In this document: piece by piece, positions 12,345 to 24,129 of the stretch | How positions within the stretch are numbered: position 1 is the first letter of the stretch | Layout of the letters: every line of letters begins with the position of its first letter | Source of the DNA: Burhinus oedicnemus | Lineage: Eukaryota; Chordata; Aves; Charadriiformes; Burhinidae | Length of the DNA: 64,000 nt | Assembly (NCBI GenBank): GCA_008921705.1 | Contig: VFFE01007108.1 | Coordinates: 1,192,410-1,256,409 of the forward strand | Direction of reading: 5' to 3' | Position numbers and translations under genes: made by a program | Notes under the pieces: model-generated | Seen by the model: only the letters and a program-made list of their open reading frames with translations | Database searches by the model: none | Told to the model about the DNA's origin: nothing

Positions 12345-15300
12345 TGAATACTTGAGCTATGCTAAAAGCACAACAGATGCAAAAACTAGCAACTAGTTAC
12401 AGAAAGATGCACAATAGTTAAGAGGGGAAAAACCCCAAAACTATGACCATCAAAAAATGTGCAAAATAACAATGCAGTAGTCAGGGAGAGAGGATTACAA
12501 ATATTGTGGGCTTTTTTCAGGCAAAAATTGCCTTTCAACCTTGTACATTGAACTTCTTATATAGCAGGTTTGAGTTTGGCAGTTTGTAATGAATAAAAAG
12601 CAGAACACTTGCCACTGCCTGAATTCTTAGAGATCCTCAGCCTTGAATGCCCCGTAGGGGTCTATACAGGACTGTATGTGGCAGTAAACCTGTTGATTTG
12701 CCCCTTTTAACCACAGGAAGAGAGAGAAGAGAGGTAAAAGCGGTGGCAGCTCTCTATGGGGAGCACAGTGCAATGGTACAGCATGGGACTCCGCAGCACT
12801 ACAAATGCCTCAAAGCCACGCCGTGAGGATTTCTGCAGGGTGCTGGGGCTGCACAGCCACATGTGTGCACTTTTACCACGCAGCACTGAAGAGCCAAGGA
12901 AGAAAAGGCACTGAGAGAGCTCTTCAAACACTTCCCTGTGGGCAACCTAGAAATAGCTGGCTACAAAGGAGCATGTCTGGGAGACTTCACCGTTCCAAAC
13001 CATGATTCAATGCAGAAGTTACCTGATGTCGTGATACTCGGAGGAGAGAGTACAGCCCTTTCCCAGACTCCCACGAACCACTGGCTGTATCATGCTGCAT
13101 TTGCCTGCCATTTATGGAGGTTTTAAAAAAAAAAAGTAGGAATAAAAGAAATAAAAATATCATGCCTGAAGCAATGTCCAAATCTGCTTCATCACACAAA
13201 AGGATGCCTGGAGTGGCCCAGGAACAAGAAGATATTCAGAGTGTCTTAAATGAGTAAAAAAAATAAAATATTCAGTGAAATATTATTTTCTTCTTCACAT
13301 TACCTAGAGGGTATTTTGAATGAAATATATTATAAAATGAAAGTTATTACAGAGCATCTCAGAAATATTCACTGTAAAAGCCTAAGAACGATGCAAAGCT
13401 GTTAGAAATAAACCAGGCTGCCACCTTATCAGCAAGTAAAATAATCTTTTCTGGGCCCCCAGCCATGAAAACCTTCTGGCTTTTGCAGTACTCCAATTGA
13501 CAGTGGACAGGTATTTTTGACAAAACCCCAACACAGTTGATACTCTGACTCTGTAGTCAGCATTACCTTTTTTAAGAGAAAACACATTAGGTTTCTCCTG
13601 TCAGTATAAATGGTTGACTCTACAGGCCTGCAGAAGCGAAGTGGCACACACGTGACTATGTGGCTACAAAAACCTGAAACATAATGGTGCCAGCTAAACG
13701 CAGAGAGGAGGGACTTGGCACCTGACACAACAGTTTAGCTCTGCCCAGTTCCCCAGCAGCAAACCAGATTGCAAGGAGGCCAGAATTTCACTTCTGGTAT
13801 TTTATTCTTAATTCCATTACGTGCAAGAAGCAGTCCTTCGGTGTGCAAAATAGATACACCAGCATATACATCTGGGTCATTTCTATATGTAGTTGAAGAC
13901 TGGCTTTACTGAGCAATGAAAGTATGTTTTAAGTGCTTGCTTTGGGTTGAGTGTACTGCAAAAAAAACCCAAACCAAACCATAAAAAACCACTCTGCTGA
14001 AAGGGTAGACAACTTTAAAGGACTTTCTCGCTGTTCTGCTCACAGTGATATATTATACTGATCCAAATCCCCTCTGAGCTTAATGAGTAGGAAACATCTC
14101 CTGAAACAATTGCCACTGCACACCACAGCTTCTTGATTTTAGTTTTCGTTTCCCAAGTCTTATCTCATGAGGAAAGCAAGCTCACAAAAAAGCACTTTAG
14201 ATTCAAAATTACATCCCTTCAACTCCCTAAAAACTACTGAGACATTTTCAGCATTTAAAAGGCAGATTTTACACTTATTTGCCAAGAATTAAAAGAAGAA
14301 TTAAATACAACACCAAGCAGTTAATTTTAGAGGGGAATTTTTCTAATATACTGATCTGGAAGGAAGATAATTTTCACTGCTTTAGGTCACTCAGCAGTCT
14401 CTAGGTTTCTGAATTGTATTTCTAGGCCAAAGCTAAGAAAAATTTTACACACAAATTGTGCGATATTAAAATACATTTTATTTACCTGTAAGACCTGCAG
14501 GTTCAAAGGAAATTTTGACCACAGTACTCACCAATGCACTTGTTTCTGCAGCATAATAAAATTACCAAATGTTACATAAATATTGTACAAAAAGGGTTTG
14601 GGGTTTTTGGGGGCTGGTGGGTTGTTGAGAAAAAGACACCTTTGTCTTTCAAAAGTGGCACAGTATTTTAGCACAGAAAACCTGATGTTTCAGCTCCTCA
14701 TTAGCGTGCACTCCCCTCATGGCCTCAGCCCTGTCACATCCTCTAGGCCCGTGTCCCCTGTCTTCACCATCTCTTCAAGCTGGGCTGCTCCAAACCCTTG
14801 TTGGGCCTTCAAGGAGCCAAACGAGGGCTGGGAGAGGGGCTAAAAATAATCCTTGTTAACAACGTGAGGGGAGAGAGAGGGAGAGAACCGAACCAGACTG
14901 GCTCTTGGATCCGACCTGCCACACGGGGCCCCCCACTCTCCCCAGTTTCAATGGGAGAAACAAGGTTTTCTACGCAATGTAAATTATGGATTTTGTAACT
15001 GAATGACACAAGCTTTTCCTCTTCCCTGTTTGATTTTAATAGGTGAATATTAAATGCATGAAAGAAACTGACTTTTATTACTCTGTGCTCCCAGAATGAA
15101 TGCAGGTCCTCTGCACAGTGTAAATAAATGCACAAACACCACTTAAAATATTTTCAAATGTCAAGATTTATGGGGGTGATATTTATAAAATAATCAAAAC
15201 ATGATTGCCCTTTCCAAAACGTAAATAAAGATTTCTTTTCAAATAACAGTTTTGAAATACAGTTGGCTTGGAAGTAAGTTTTTTTTAGTTAAAGGACACT

Positions 15301-15682
15301 GATGAAGACACAACATAGATTGTATAATTGTAAAACACTAGTATGACACCTTTTAACTCTCACTTAAGTAAATTAAAAAAAAAACAAACAAGCAAACAAA
15401 TGAAAAACCTCTATTCACTTCAGAAGTGTATGGTTTTGTAGAAGACAAATTGAAGCTTAAGTCATCGGCACAGAATAGTGATCAGGAAAGGGTAACTATC
15501 AAGAGCAGGGACATGATTTCCTGCAGTCAGTCTGGTTTCTCTGTTGTATTTGAAAAGTAAGTGCATCTAGCAAACCCCACAGGTGCTGAAAAACTTCCAT
15601 GCACAACAGTATGAGCACAAAAAAGTAAGAATACTTTTTTGTTTTCACTCATTCTAGCTTAGCATTACCTTCACTATCGATG
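12345..15682 (-). other. MBP intron sequence, nothing firmly recognised
   Basis: Mostly AT-rich intron. Two GC-richer patches, about 12700-13080 and 14690-14950, do not match any repeat I know and have only short open frames. An A-run lies at about 13125-13136, and an AAAC-rich tract at about 13960-13990. Confidence 0.45.
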
Positions 15683-15822
15683 TCTGTCAGAGTTCAAGGA
15701 GCATCCAGACGATGCTTTTAGTCATACGGTTTAGGTTTAGGTAGTCCTGCAAGGAGCAGGGAGTTGAACTCAATGGTCCTTATAGGTCCCTTCCAACTTA
15801 AGACACTCTATGATTCTATGAT
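15683..15822 (+). mobile_element. CR1 LINE 3' tail fragment
   Basis: About 140 bp of the CR1 3' UTR: TTCAAGGAGCATCCAGACGA, GGTTTAGGTTTAGGTAGTCC, GGAGCAGGGAGTTGAACTCA and GGTCCCTTCCAACTTAAG, ending in CTATGATTCTATGAT, the characteristic octamer repeats. It belongs to a different CR1 subfamily from the 10 kb and 40 kb copies. Confidence 0.92.
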
Positions 15823-16049
15823 ATGTGAAGATAAGGCAAGACATTGATCATATCATCAAGGATCACTTTATCAAGATACTAATGTGTCAAAAATAGTTCC
15901 TCACTATAAGACTATACAAGAAAATAGGCTACAAACATTAGATACTAAGTCTTATTAAAACCTTGAGTCTAATGACGACTCACCAGGAACGTTAGACACT
16001 AAGCAAAAACTAGTATTTGCTGAAGGATTATTTTCCTCAATCCTCTGTT

Positions 16050-16570
16050 AATAAACTTCTGCCTTCAGCCCTGTGGTTTCCACGGTTCCTCTTGTGCACA
16101 AGCACTCCTTGCTTGCCAAGTTGGTCCACCACTTCCTCCCTTGTCTGTGGGTCATCATCTCCCTCCCTCATTGTTCCTAGTTTAAAGCTCTGCTCACCAG
16201 GCTGGCCAGCCTGTTGGCAAAGATGCTTTTGTCCCACTTGGTCAGGTAGATTCAGTCTCTTCTGCGCAGTCCTTGATCCTCAGAGGATCCCCAAGGTGGT
16301 AAAAACCAAGTGCCTGTTGTCAGCACCAGCTGTGCAACCAGTTGTTGACTTCCAGAATCCATGCAGTTCTTCTCCAGCCCTACACCACACTGGGAGGATG
16401 AAGGAGAAAACCCTTGGCCTCTATGCCCTTGTTTCTCAGGCCCTGAGCCATATAACCATGCTTGACAGGCACGATGTCACCCCTTACAGTATCAAGGGTG
16501 CCCATGTGGAAGAGCAGCAAGGGGATAATAGTCCAAGGATTTAACAAGCCCCAGCAGCCTCACCACACCA
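16050..16570 (-). mobile_element. CR1-type ORF1 fragment with esterase-like (SGNH) remnant
   Basis: On the minus strand the sequence reads, through breaks, like the esterase-type domain carried by ORF1 of CR1 elements. FHMGTLDT (16488-16511) corresponds to the HVGTND block with Asn changed to Leu, and downstream pieces VNNWLHSWCRQQ and GFYHLGDP fit the conserved order of that domain. The usual Asn of the GTND block is lost and frames are broken, so it is a fossil. It is unlinked to any visible ORF2 and lies 230 bp from the CR1 tail at 15683-15822 in opposite orientation, so the two are separate insertions. An alternative is a related domain from another element. Confidence 0.6.
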
Positions 16571-19500
16571 CCATGGATTCAAGTCTCTCTCCTAAATGAG
16601 AAAGCGCATGAGAGAGAAAGAGAGCATGTGCAAAAAATGTAATTGCATTTCAAGTAATGACCTTGGATTTAAAGATACAGGAAGGAGGGACAACTGGGAA
16701 GTATCTGTTAATTTTTAGAACCATATTAAGGCACCTCAATGTGTCTTTTTCTTAACACGCTCAAAAACCAGATGTTACCTCCTTTTCTCATACCTCACCA
16801 AAGACAATGTAAGAAAACTTTCTTACAAGAATTAGTCACCTTTGCAAATCTTGAACAAGAACAGATTTAAAAAATTAAGAAAATTCGAGCTTTCCCACTT
16901 TTATACCAACAAAATACAGTGGTTTAAGAACTTGGATTAAAAGCCTTTCATCATTATTTATTTTTTAATGGGAGATACGCAGGCAGATTGTGCTCCAAAA
17001 TAACTGCAGACATAAATAGATTTTTAAAATAACTCAAGTGGCAAATAGGTATCTTGTTTTCAGAAAAAAAGCGATTTGGAATTCATTAGGAAGCCAATTC
17101 TTCAGACATCATATACACTCTCTCCATGTCTTCCACAAGTACCCAGGCAGTACTCACACAGATCACTCATTGTGCAAGAATGCTGAGAAGATGGGAAACC
17201 TGACATTACATGAAAATTGGTATTTTCTTCTTTGACGGCTTCTTCAGAAGCAAACAGTTTTATGATGCTGCTAATGGTGAGAACTGCAACTCCACAGACT
17301 CCAATCGAGAGGCTCTACTAAACTCACCATTAAAACCTGCTCTGTTTTTCACAAAGGTGAATGTCTTCAAAACAAAATTTGTCAGCCACCTCTGTAAGTG
17401 GCAATATGTCAATGATTTGTATAAAAACAGATACCTCTTCCCATGATTTTGCTCTTTATTCTGTTATTTTGTTTTCTAAAAGCAAAACAAGAGAACAACG
17501 CTGTCCTCCATGCTTTACGCCAACACAGAGGCACTCTCACGAAAACTGCTGTGCAGAGTCACAATTGCACCAATATGATTCGAAGAAAAATGGACTACTG
17601 TAATATGTGTGAAGCTAGCAAGCTGAAATACTTACCTGCATGCGCAATAGCTGAACTTTCCCGTCACAGAAGGGAATAACGAAGTCTCAGAGGCAAAAAA
17701 AATGGGAAAAAATATACCAAAACAATTGTTTAGCCAAACATGCCCAGAGAGATGACATTTTAATTGTTTATTTTCAGGCAACTGTTCAGTCTGTGTTTAA
17801 AATGTCTAAATTGGCATTCAAACTGTACTGACCACTATGAGGGGGAAAACAACAACAAAAAACCCTAACCCTGAAGAGCTACCAATGTTAATGAATGGCA
17901 GAGGCCAATTTCATTAGTTGCCCTACAATTGGTATACGAAGGCCCTCTAAAGCAAGAAGCAAGCTACAAGAAAATAGAGGATGCATCGTTTCATTCAGCA
18001 GCAATAGTATCAGAATGTTTATGCAGTTGTGAGATAAATGCACTTTAATGAGTGCATATTTTAAACCCGATCAGAGCACCTGATCTCACTGGAGCTTCTA
18101 GACATTATAAGGGCTATCACTCAGAGCCTGACCTCAGTGAGTTCTGGCTACTAGGCCACCAAGTGGTTTGTTATATCAGTTCCACTGCCACCTTCAGATA
18201 TTGCTGCCCTCCTCTGGAGCACACTTACACTCTAACGCAGCCCAGGCTGTAACATGCAGATGTGAATACTTACGTATGCAGTCTTGTTAGTGTTTATCCA
18301 AACTTTGTAAAAGTGATGTGGCTAGTTTCTAAGATGTCTTGGTGATTTCATATGCAATAAGTAGGAGTAAAATGTTACCTTTTTTTCCTACAGATCAAGA
18401 ATTTAACACATTCCTAACTTTCAGAAATAGTCACCTGAAGTTATTGCTGCTTACCACTGTGAGCCAGTGGTAAGACAAACCCTGAGAGCCTGAGGAAATG
18501 ACTCAAATCTCACACTTAGTGCTTCTTCAGTCCCAGGTGACACCTGATTCATCAGCAAATACACACTATTACTCACCTGAAAATAGGGGAGGTTTTCCCG
18601 TAAAGCTAATTGCTTCCATTTAAGACTGTGATCAGAAAGCATTTATCAAAAGTGTCTTCAGATGTCCGATATGGTAAGATACATGATCCATAATATAAAT
18701 GTTTCATAAGGCTGTTCTTATACCTCTTGAAAGGCATGAACAGATAATCTAATCACTGAATAAGAAAGATGCCATCTGCACTATACATAACTGTTCTTCA
18801 GGGGCACTTTTTGTTTTGTTGTTGTTTTTTAAAATGGCACAGTTTACAGGGACAGTATTGTTTTAAATAGTTGTAGCTACCATTTTCCAAATATATAAAG
18901 TATATAAAGTCAAACAGAGAAACCAAACCTGAGAAAGACCAGGAAACAGAAATCTCCAACCGACTGTAAAAATAAATGTCCATCTTCTCTACTACCAACA
19001 TAAAGAAAAGTCAGAAGTAATGACAATGAAAGACTCATGTGCATGTACAGACGAGAGAAATGGTAATACCAGAAATACAACCACACCTGCAAGCAGCCAC
19101 CTTATCACTCAGTGAGCCAAAAAGCAAATAGAAACTGACATTTAAAAAGATGATTCACAGTTTACCAGAGTTTGATTCATTAATGTGCTTCTAGTAAAAA
19201 CCCTGCACACCTTCAGGAGAAGAGAAGTATCATGGGGGAAGGCAAAAACAAAGACATATCTGTATCATGTTGAAATTCAAGAGCTATACGTTAAAAAAAA
19301 GTTATTTAAATAAGGCTACTTTTGTACCATTCATTGTCATCATCTGTGCAAGCCCCAGGCGCTGTCGGGGAGAATGGAGCGTGACCAGCGAGCACTTCTA
19401 TCCACTGTGTGTGTCTGTCTCAAACTCCAGGCAGGAACACTTGCTCTGCTTTTCGTCAACTTCCACCTTTTCCTTCAGTGCCTAATTTTCAGATTTTTCC

Positions 19501-20009
19501 TCTTTTTCAGCTGTTTAATTATAAAAACACCCTTAGCTTAGCCAGCCAGCATTGCCTTTCGTCTGTAACCACTCAACACTAACTCTGTACTGTTAAGAGT
19601 TACAATATACTGGCTGGTATCAATTTATCAAGTCTTTGTGAAGCTGTGACCAGTGTCCATCTTTTCAGCAAGGTTTTAAACAAGCAAGGATCATCATCAT
19701 CAAACTAGAAATAACACTTCATGCCTCTTCTCTACATGGATTTACCTTGAAAGAAAAAGGCCTCATCTCCAGTATTTTTTTGTTGATTATTGTAAAGTGC
19801 AGTACTTTATTGAAGTATAAAAGACTGCTAAAGGTAGGGTACATTCTGTGCTCAACAGAAACCTCCATGTCTACAGTGAAGGGGCATTGGTAAAGCGAGA
19901 GCCATACTTAATACATAGCATTTCAAATGCTTAGCTGTTTTTATCTTTTTATTAAAAGCAGATGGCTAACAGTTAGCAGTAATTGTTCTCCATGGATAGA
20001 AGGGGAGTG
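16571..20009 (-). other. MBP intron sequence, no recognised genes
   Basis: Unique AT-rich intron with several 60-80 codon open frames on the plus strand (17038-17679) that overlap each other and lack coding features. A two-unit CCCTAACCCT run at about 17861 is too short to be telomeric. No repeat family recognised. Confidence 0.45.
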
Positions 20010-20570
20010 GGAACAGCTTGCTTGGATTTACTAAGGGCAAATGATATCTGACCAACCAGATAGCTTCCCATGATGAAATGACTGGTTCTGTGGAGGAGGG
20101 GAAAACCATAAAATCATATCCCCTGACTTTAGTGTGGCCTGTGACACAACCTCCCACAGTCTGCCACTCTACCCTTATAGTCAAACAGAGAAGATAAGGT
20201 TTGGGTCGGTGGAATACAAGGGGTGGATAACTGGGTGGACCACCAGGCTCAAAGGACTGAGATCAACGTCATAAAGTCCAATTGGCAGTCAGACAGCAGC
20301 CTCATCCCTCAGGGATCAACACTAATGCCAATATAATTTAATGTCTTTTATAAAGGCCCAGGTAATAACAAACTGGGGGACCGGTCAGTACACTGAAAGG
20401 CAGAGCTGTTATCCAGAGGGCCCTTGACAGGCCACAGAAATAAACTGACAAGAATCTCCTGAAGTTCAATAAAGGCAAAGACAAAGCCCTGCATCTGAAA
20501 TGGGATAATTCCATTTGCCAGTACAGGCTGGGGGACAACTGGCCAGAAAGTAGCTTTGCAGAAAAGGTTT
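20010..20570 (+). mobile_element. CR1 LINE ORF2 (reverse transcriptase) fragment
   Basis: A degraded internal piece of CR1 ORF2, truncated at both ends. Landmarks: GGATTTACTAAGGGCAAATG (the GFTKGK block), GACCAACCAGATAG, GGCCTGTGACACAACCTCCC (the AFDTV-H block), CCCTCAGGGATCAACACT (PQGS block), AGGGCCCTTGACAGGCC and AAGTTCAATAAAGGCAAAG. It ends at GCAGAAAAGG just before AT-rich sequence. Frames are broken by stops and indels. Boundaries are good to a few tens of bases; weak similarity may extend left to about 19960. Confidence 0.82.
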
Positions 20571-22129
20571 TGTTTATTTTTTGCATCCATTTTAGTTAAA
20601 TGTCTCTAAATTATTATATTACAGATGTTTGGAACTGATGAACAGCTGCTTAAGTACATGGCAAAGGCAGACACTATTAGCAAAAAGGCTTAACCCCAGT
20701 TCTCCTAAACTTGGGCATCTGAGAGAAGAGATGCACGATTGCCTATATAGCAACAAGAAAGGGGTTTGGAAGAACAGATATGTAGTTAGAGTTCTGCTGA
20801 CAAATTTTCTCCCCTTGTTCTGCTTTGCTGCTTCTACAGACTTTAAAGATACCTTGCTTGGAGTCAATACTGTCACCAGAGATGACAGCCTCCCGAGGGA
20901 AAAGCTGTGGCTAATACATCAGTTTAAAACCACGTGAACATCACAGCTGGTCACAGAGAGTTACAGAAAAAGAGGAGCCTGACTGAGCAATGAAGAACTC
21001 GGGACTGATTTCTCCCCAGAGGGAAAGGTTTCTGGCCTCAGAACGAAAATGGGTGGGCTGTATGAAAGACTACATAAAAAGCTCAGATACTACAGTCTCT
21101 CAAACACGTGCAAAAAATGCAGTCAGACAGAACTTTAGAATTATACCCCATCGAAAATGTCAAGAGAATTTACAATGCCAGGAACAAAAATCAATCTACG
21201 CAGCTTTTACAGTGATGATGTCGGTAGGTTTGGTTTTGGTTTGGTTTAGGGGCTTTTACAAATCATCCAAAGCAAGAAAAAAAAGAAAAAATTAAAAGTC
21301 ATTTGCCATGAGTGAAGTTAATTTTGCAAGGCTGACAAGTTATCATACTATCCACATGACAGTAGCAATGTTGGCTATTGAAGAGCCCAAGTAAATAGCG
21401 TGATACCAACTCCCAGCTATAATGCATTTCTCCATGATTAACAAGTAACATCCTTGGATTCAGCTAAAACAACATTACAAAAATCCAGGAAACTTAACAA
21501 CTAAATATGCCTGATAGATACTTATGCCACTTTTATAAAAGGATTGTGGTGGTAGTTACTTATCAAAGATTATTTTTGCATATTTTTGATGCACGCTGAC
21601 ATAATGATATAATTAATACAAGAACCTCACTGAAATGAAGTTCTACAAAGTCCACAATGAACAAATCATATAGCCTAATATGTTCATGTTACCTTCTCAC
21701 TGCAATAATTATTCACATATGCAGCCCCCCCATCTTCCAAGTATTTTCCGGCAAAAAGTAGCTTCGTAGCAGCGAAATGAGTTAAAATCTGTAGGACTTC
21801 ATGGCAGTTCAACAGCCCATTTTTATCAGCATATAAAGGTCTCCAGCTCAAAGTCCCAGTCTAAGTTACACCAGGTTTGATTTAAACGAAAGCTCCATCT
21901 CAAGGTTAGACACATGACCTCTCCAAAGTAACATTCCTTGAAAATAAATCCCTAGAAAAAACAAATCCTCTGATAACCTCTGTGCAAAATTAGAGTTTAA
22001 CACGGTTACTAGAGGAGATGCAGCTCAAGGCAAACTTCTCCTTGTATTATCAACGCCCAATCTATCCCTGAGTCACAACGGGCTTCTTGTTTGTTTGCCA
22101 CTCAACCTTCCTCCCCCTGAATACACACG
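20571..22129 (-). other. MBP intron sequence, nothing recognised
   Basis: Unique intron. A GGTTTG/TTTTGG-rich tract lies at about 21226-21252. The open frames at 20619-20937 and 20990-21295 show no recognisable domain. Confidence 0.45.
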
Positions 22130-23272
22130 TGTATTGGGTTTTCATGGCAAGGTTTTGCTAGTTGGGGGCTACAGGGGTGGCTTCTGTGAAAAGCTGCTAG
22201 AAGCTTCCCCTGTGTCAGACAGAGCCAATGCCAGCCATCTCAAAAACAGACCCACCACTGGCCAAGGCCAAGCCCATCAGCAACACTGGTAACACCTCTC
22301 TGGTAACATATTTAAGAAGGAAAAAGAAAAACTGTGCAACACCAGCAGCTGTCAGAAGACAGGAGTGAGAATACGAGAGAGAAACAGCCCTATAGACACC
22401 AAGGTCAGTGAAGAAGGAGGGGGAGGAGGTGCTCTAGGCACCAGAGCAGAGATGCAGCCCATGGTGAAGACCATGGTGAGGCAGGCTGTCCACCTGCAGC
22501 TCATGGAGGTTAATGGTAGAGCAAATATCCACCTGCAGCCCATGAAGGGCCCCACACTGGAGCAGGTGGATGCCCAAAGGAGGCTGTGACCCCATGGGAA
22601 GCTTGCACTGGAGCAGGCTCCTGGCAGGACCTGTGGATTCATGGAGAGAGGAGCCCATGCTGGGGCAGGTTTGCTGGCAGGACTTGTGGCCCCATGGGGG
22701 ACCCACACTAGAGCAGTCTGTTCCTGAAGGACTGCACCCCATGGAAAGGACCCACACTGAAACAGTTCATGAAGAACTACAGCCCGTAGCAAGGACTCAT
22801 GCTGGAGAAGTTTGTGGAAGACTGTCTCCCATGGGAGGGACCCCATGCCAGAGCAGGGGAAGAGTGTGAGGAGTCCTTCTCCTGAGGAAGAAGAAGCGGC
22901 AGAGACAACATGTGAGGAACTGACCACAACCCCCGTTCCCCATCCCCCTGCACCACTGGAGGGGAAGAAGTAGAGAAAATCAGGAGTGAAGTTAAGCCAG
23001 GAAGAAGGAAGGGGTGGGGGGAAGGTGTTTTTAAGATTTGGTTTTATTTCTCATTATCCTACTCTGATTTGATTGATAGTAAATTAAAATAATTTTCCCC
23101 AAGTCGAGTCTGTTTTGCCCATGATGGTAATTGGTGAGTGATCTCTCCCTGTCCTTATCTTGACCCATGAGCCTTTCATTATATTCTTCTCCCCCTTGTC
23201 CAGCTGAGGAGGGGAGAGATAGAGCAGCTTGGTGTGCACCTGGTGTCCAGCCAGGATCAACCCACCAAAACA
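22130..23272 (+). mobile_element. Long (about 1.1 kb) avian ERV LTR
   Basis: Starts TGTATTGGGTTTTCATGGCA and ends AGGATCAACCCACCAAAACA, in the order of a long avian ERV LTR that I recognise. A TATA-like TATTTAA lies at about 22309-22315 and a polyadenylation signal ATTAAA at 23083-23088 with the GT-rich region after it. Positions about 22440-22870 consist of imperfect repeats of a CACACTGGAGCAG-type motif separated by CCCCATGG-type motifs. No internal retroviral genes flank it, so it is a solo LTR. The 5 bases outside the ends (ACACG and TGCAA) do not match, so the duplication has decayed or an end is off. The 191-codon minus-strand frame inside it is a shadow of the repeats. Antisense to MBP. 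Confidence 0.88.
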
Positions 23273-24110
23273 TGCAAAACATATTGATTACACATGAAAA
23301 CCTTTATATCTATAGGTAGATACAGATGCATTTGTGTGTATTCTTATTTATATCAGGGTCCATAATTATGGTGCAGCATGGAGAGGATGAGGTAGAAGGG
23401 GAAAACTACCAGGCTGCAGAGAGACTCCCAACTCTTCAAACTACACTGCTGTTGTTTTTCCCAAGGTTTTGCTCACATATAGCCCCCAGCAAATCCCATT
23501 ACATTAATGTGCAAAATCTATGTTAATGTACTACTTGGCTGGCAATTTTAAGTGCACAGACGTCATGCAGTTAAAGACTGCATTTCCCTCAGCAACTGTT
23601 ACTTAGTAACCCACTGCACATAAATAGAATTTTACATTACTGCATATGTGTTGTGAAGGCTGAAATCCATGCCTCGATTCTATATGCAAGCAGGAATTAA
23701 AGGAGTCGTGCGGGGAACAGTAAATCCAACCTGCACCAGCTATGCTCAACTGCTTCTCTAGGCAGAGAATTTAACTGGAGAGAGAAAACCTGTGCACAAA
23801 CAAAGAGGTATTTCCACTGCCATTCTTTTGCTAGTATTTCATCACAAAAAAGGAGCAGGTACAACTTCAAAGAAGTCAGACCTTGGCCAGACTTTCTGTT
23901 ATTATGCATACACTGTGCAGTGCAGGCTTCAGACGTAAGTACAACAGAATAGGCAAAGCTCTTCACCTTCTCCCCTAGAGGTAGTATAATCTATTAGCTA
24001 CATAACTTTTAGGTAGAATTGGTATCATCAGATCCACAGTCAAAACATTACTAAGAAAAGCTGTGCAAAACAGATCCAGGGCTGAAGAAAACAGGTGGAG
24101 CATGATGGAT

Positions 24111-24129
24111 AAAAAAAAAAAAAAAAAAA
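24111..24129. repeat. Poly(A) run, 19 bp
   Basis: Uninterrupted A run in intron. No retrocopied gene is recognised in front of it. Confidence 0.9.

Noticed and set aside
17218..17282. Pyrimidine tract with CTTCTTCAG and a GTGAGA donor 29 bases later, plus strand
   Set aside because: Would be a 29-bp exon with no partner; strand opposite MBP; most likely chance.
17855..17875. CCCTAACCCT, telomere-like units
   Set aside because: Only two units; too short for an interstitial telomeric array.
22352..22927. 191-codon minus-strand open frame and overlapping frames on both strands
   Set aside because: Lies wholly inside the 1.1 kb LTR; the frame reflects its imperfect internal repeats, not a gene.
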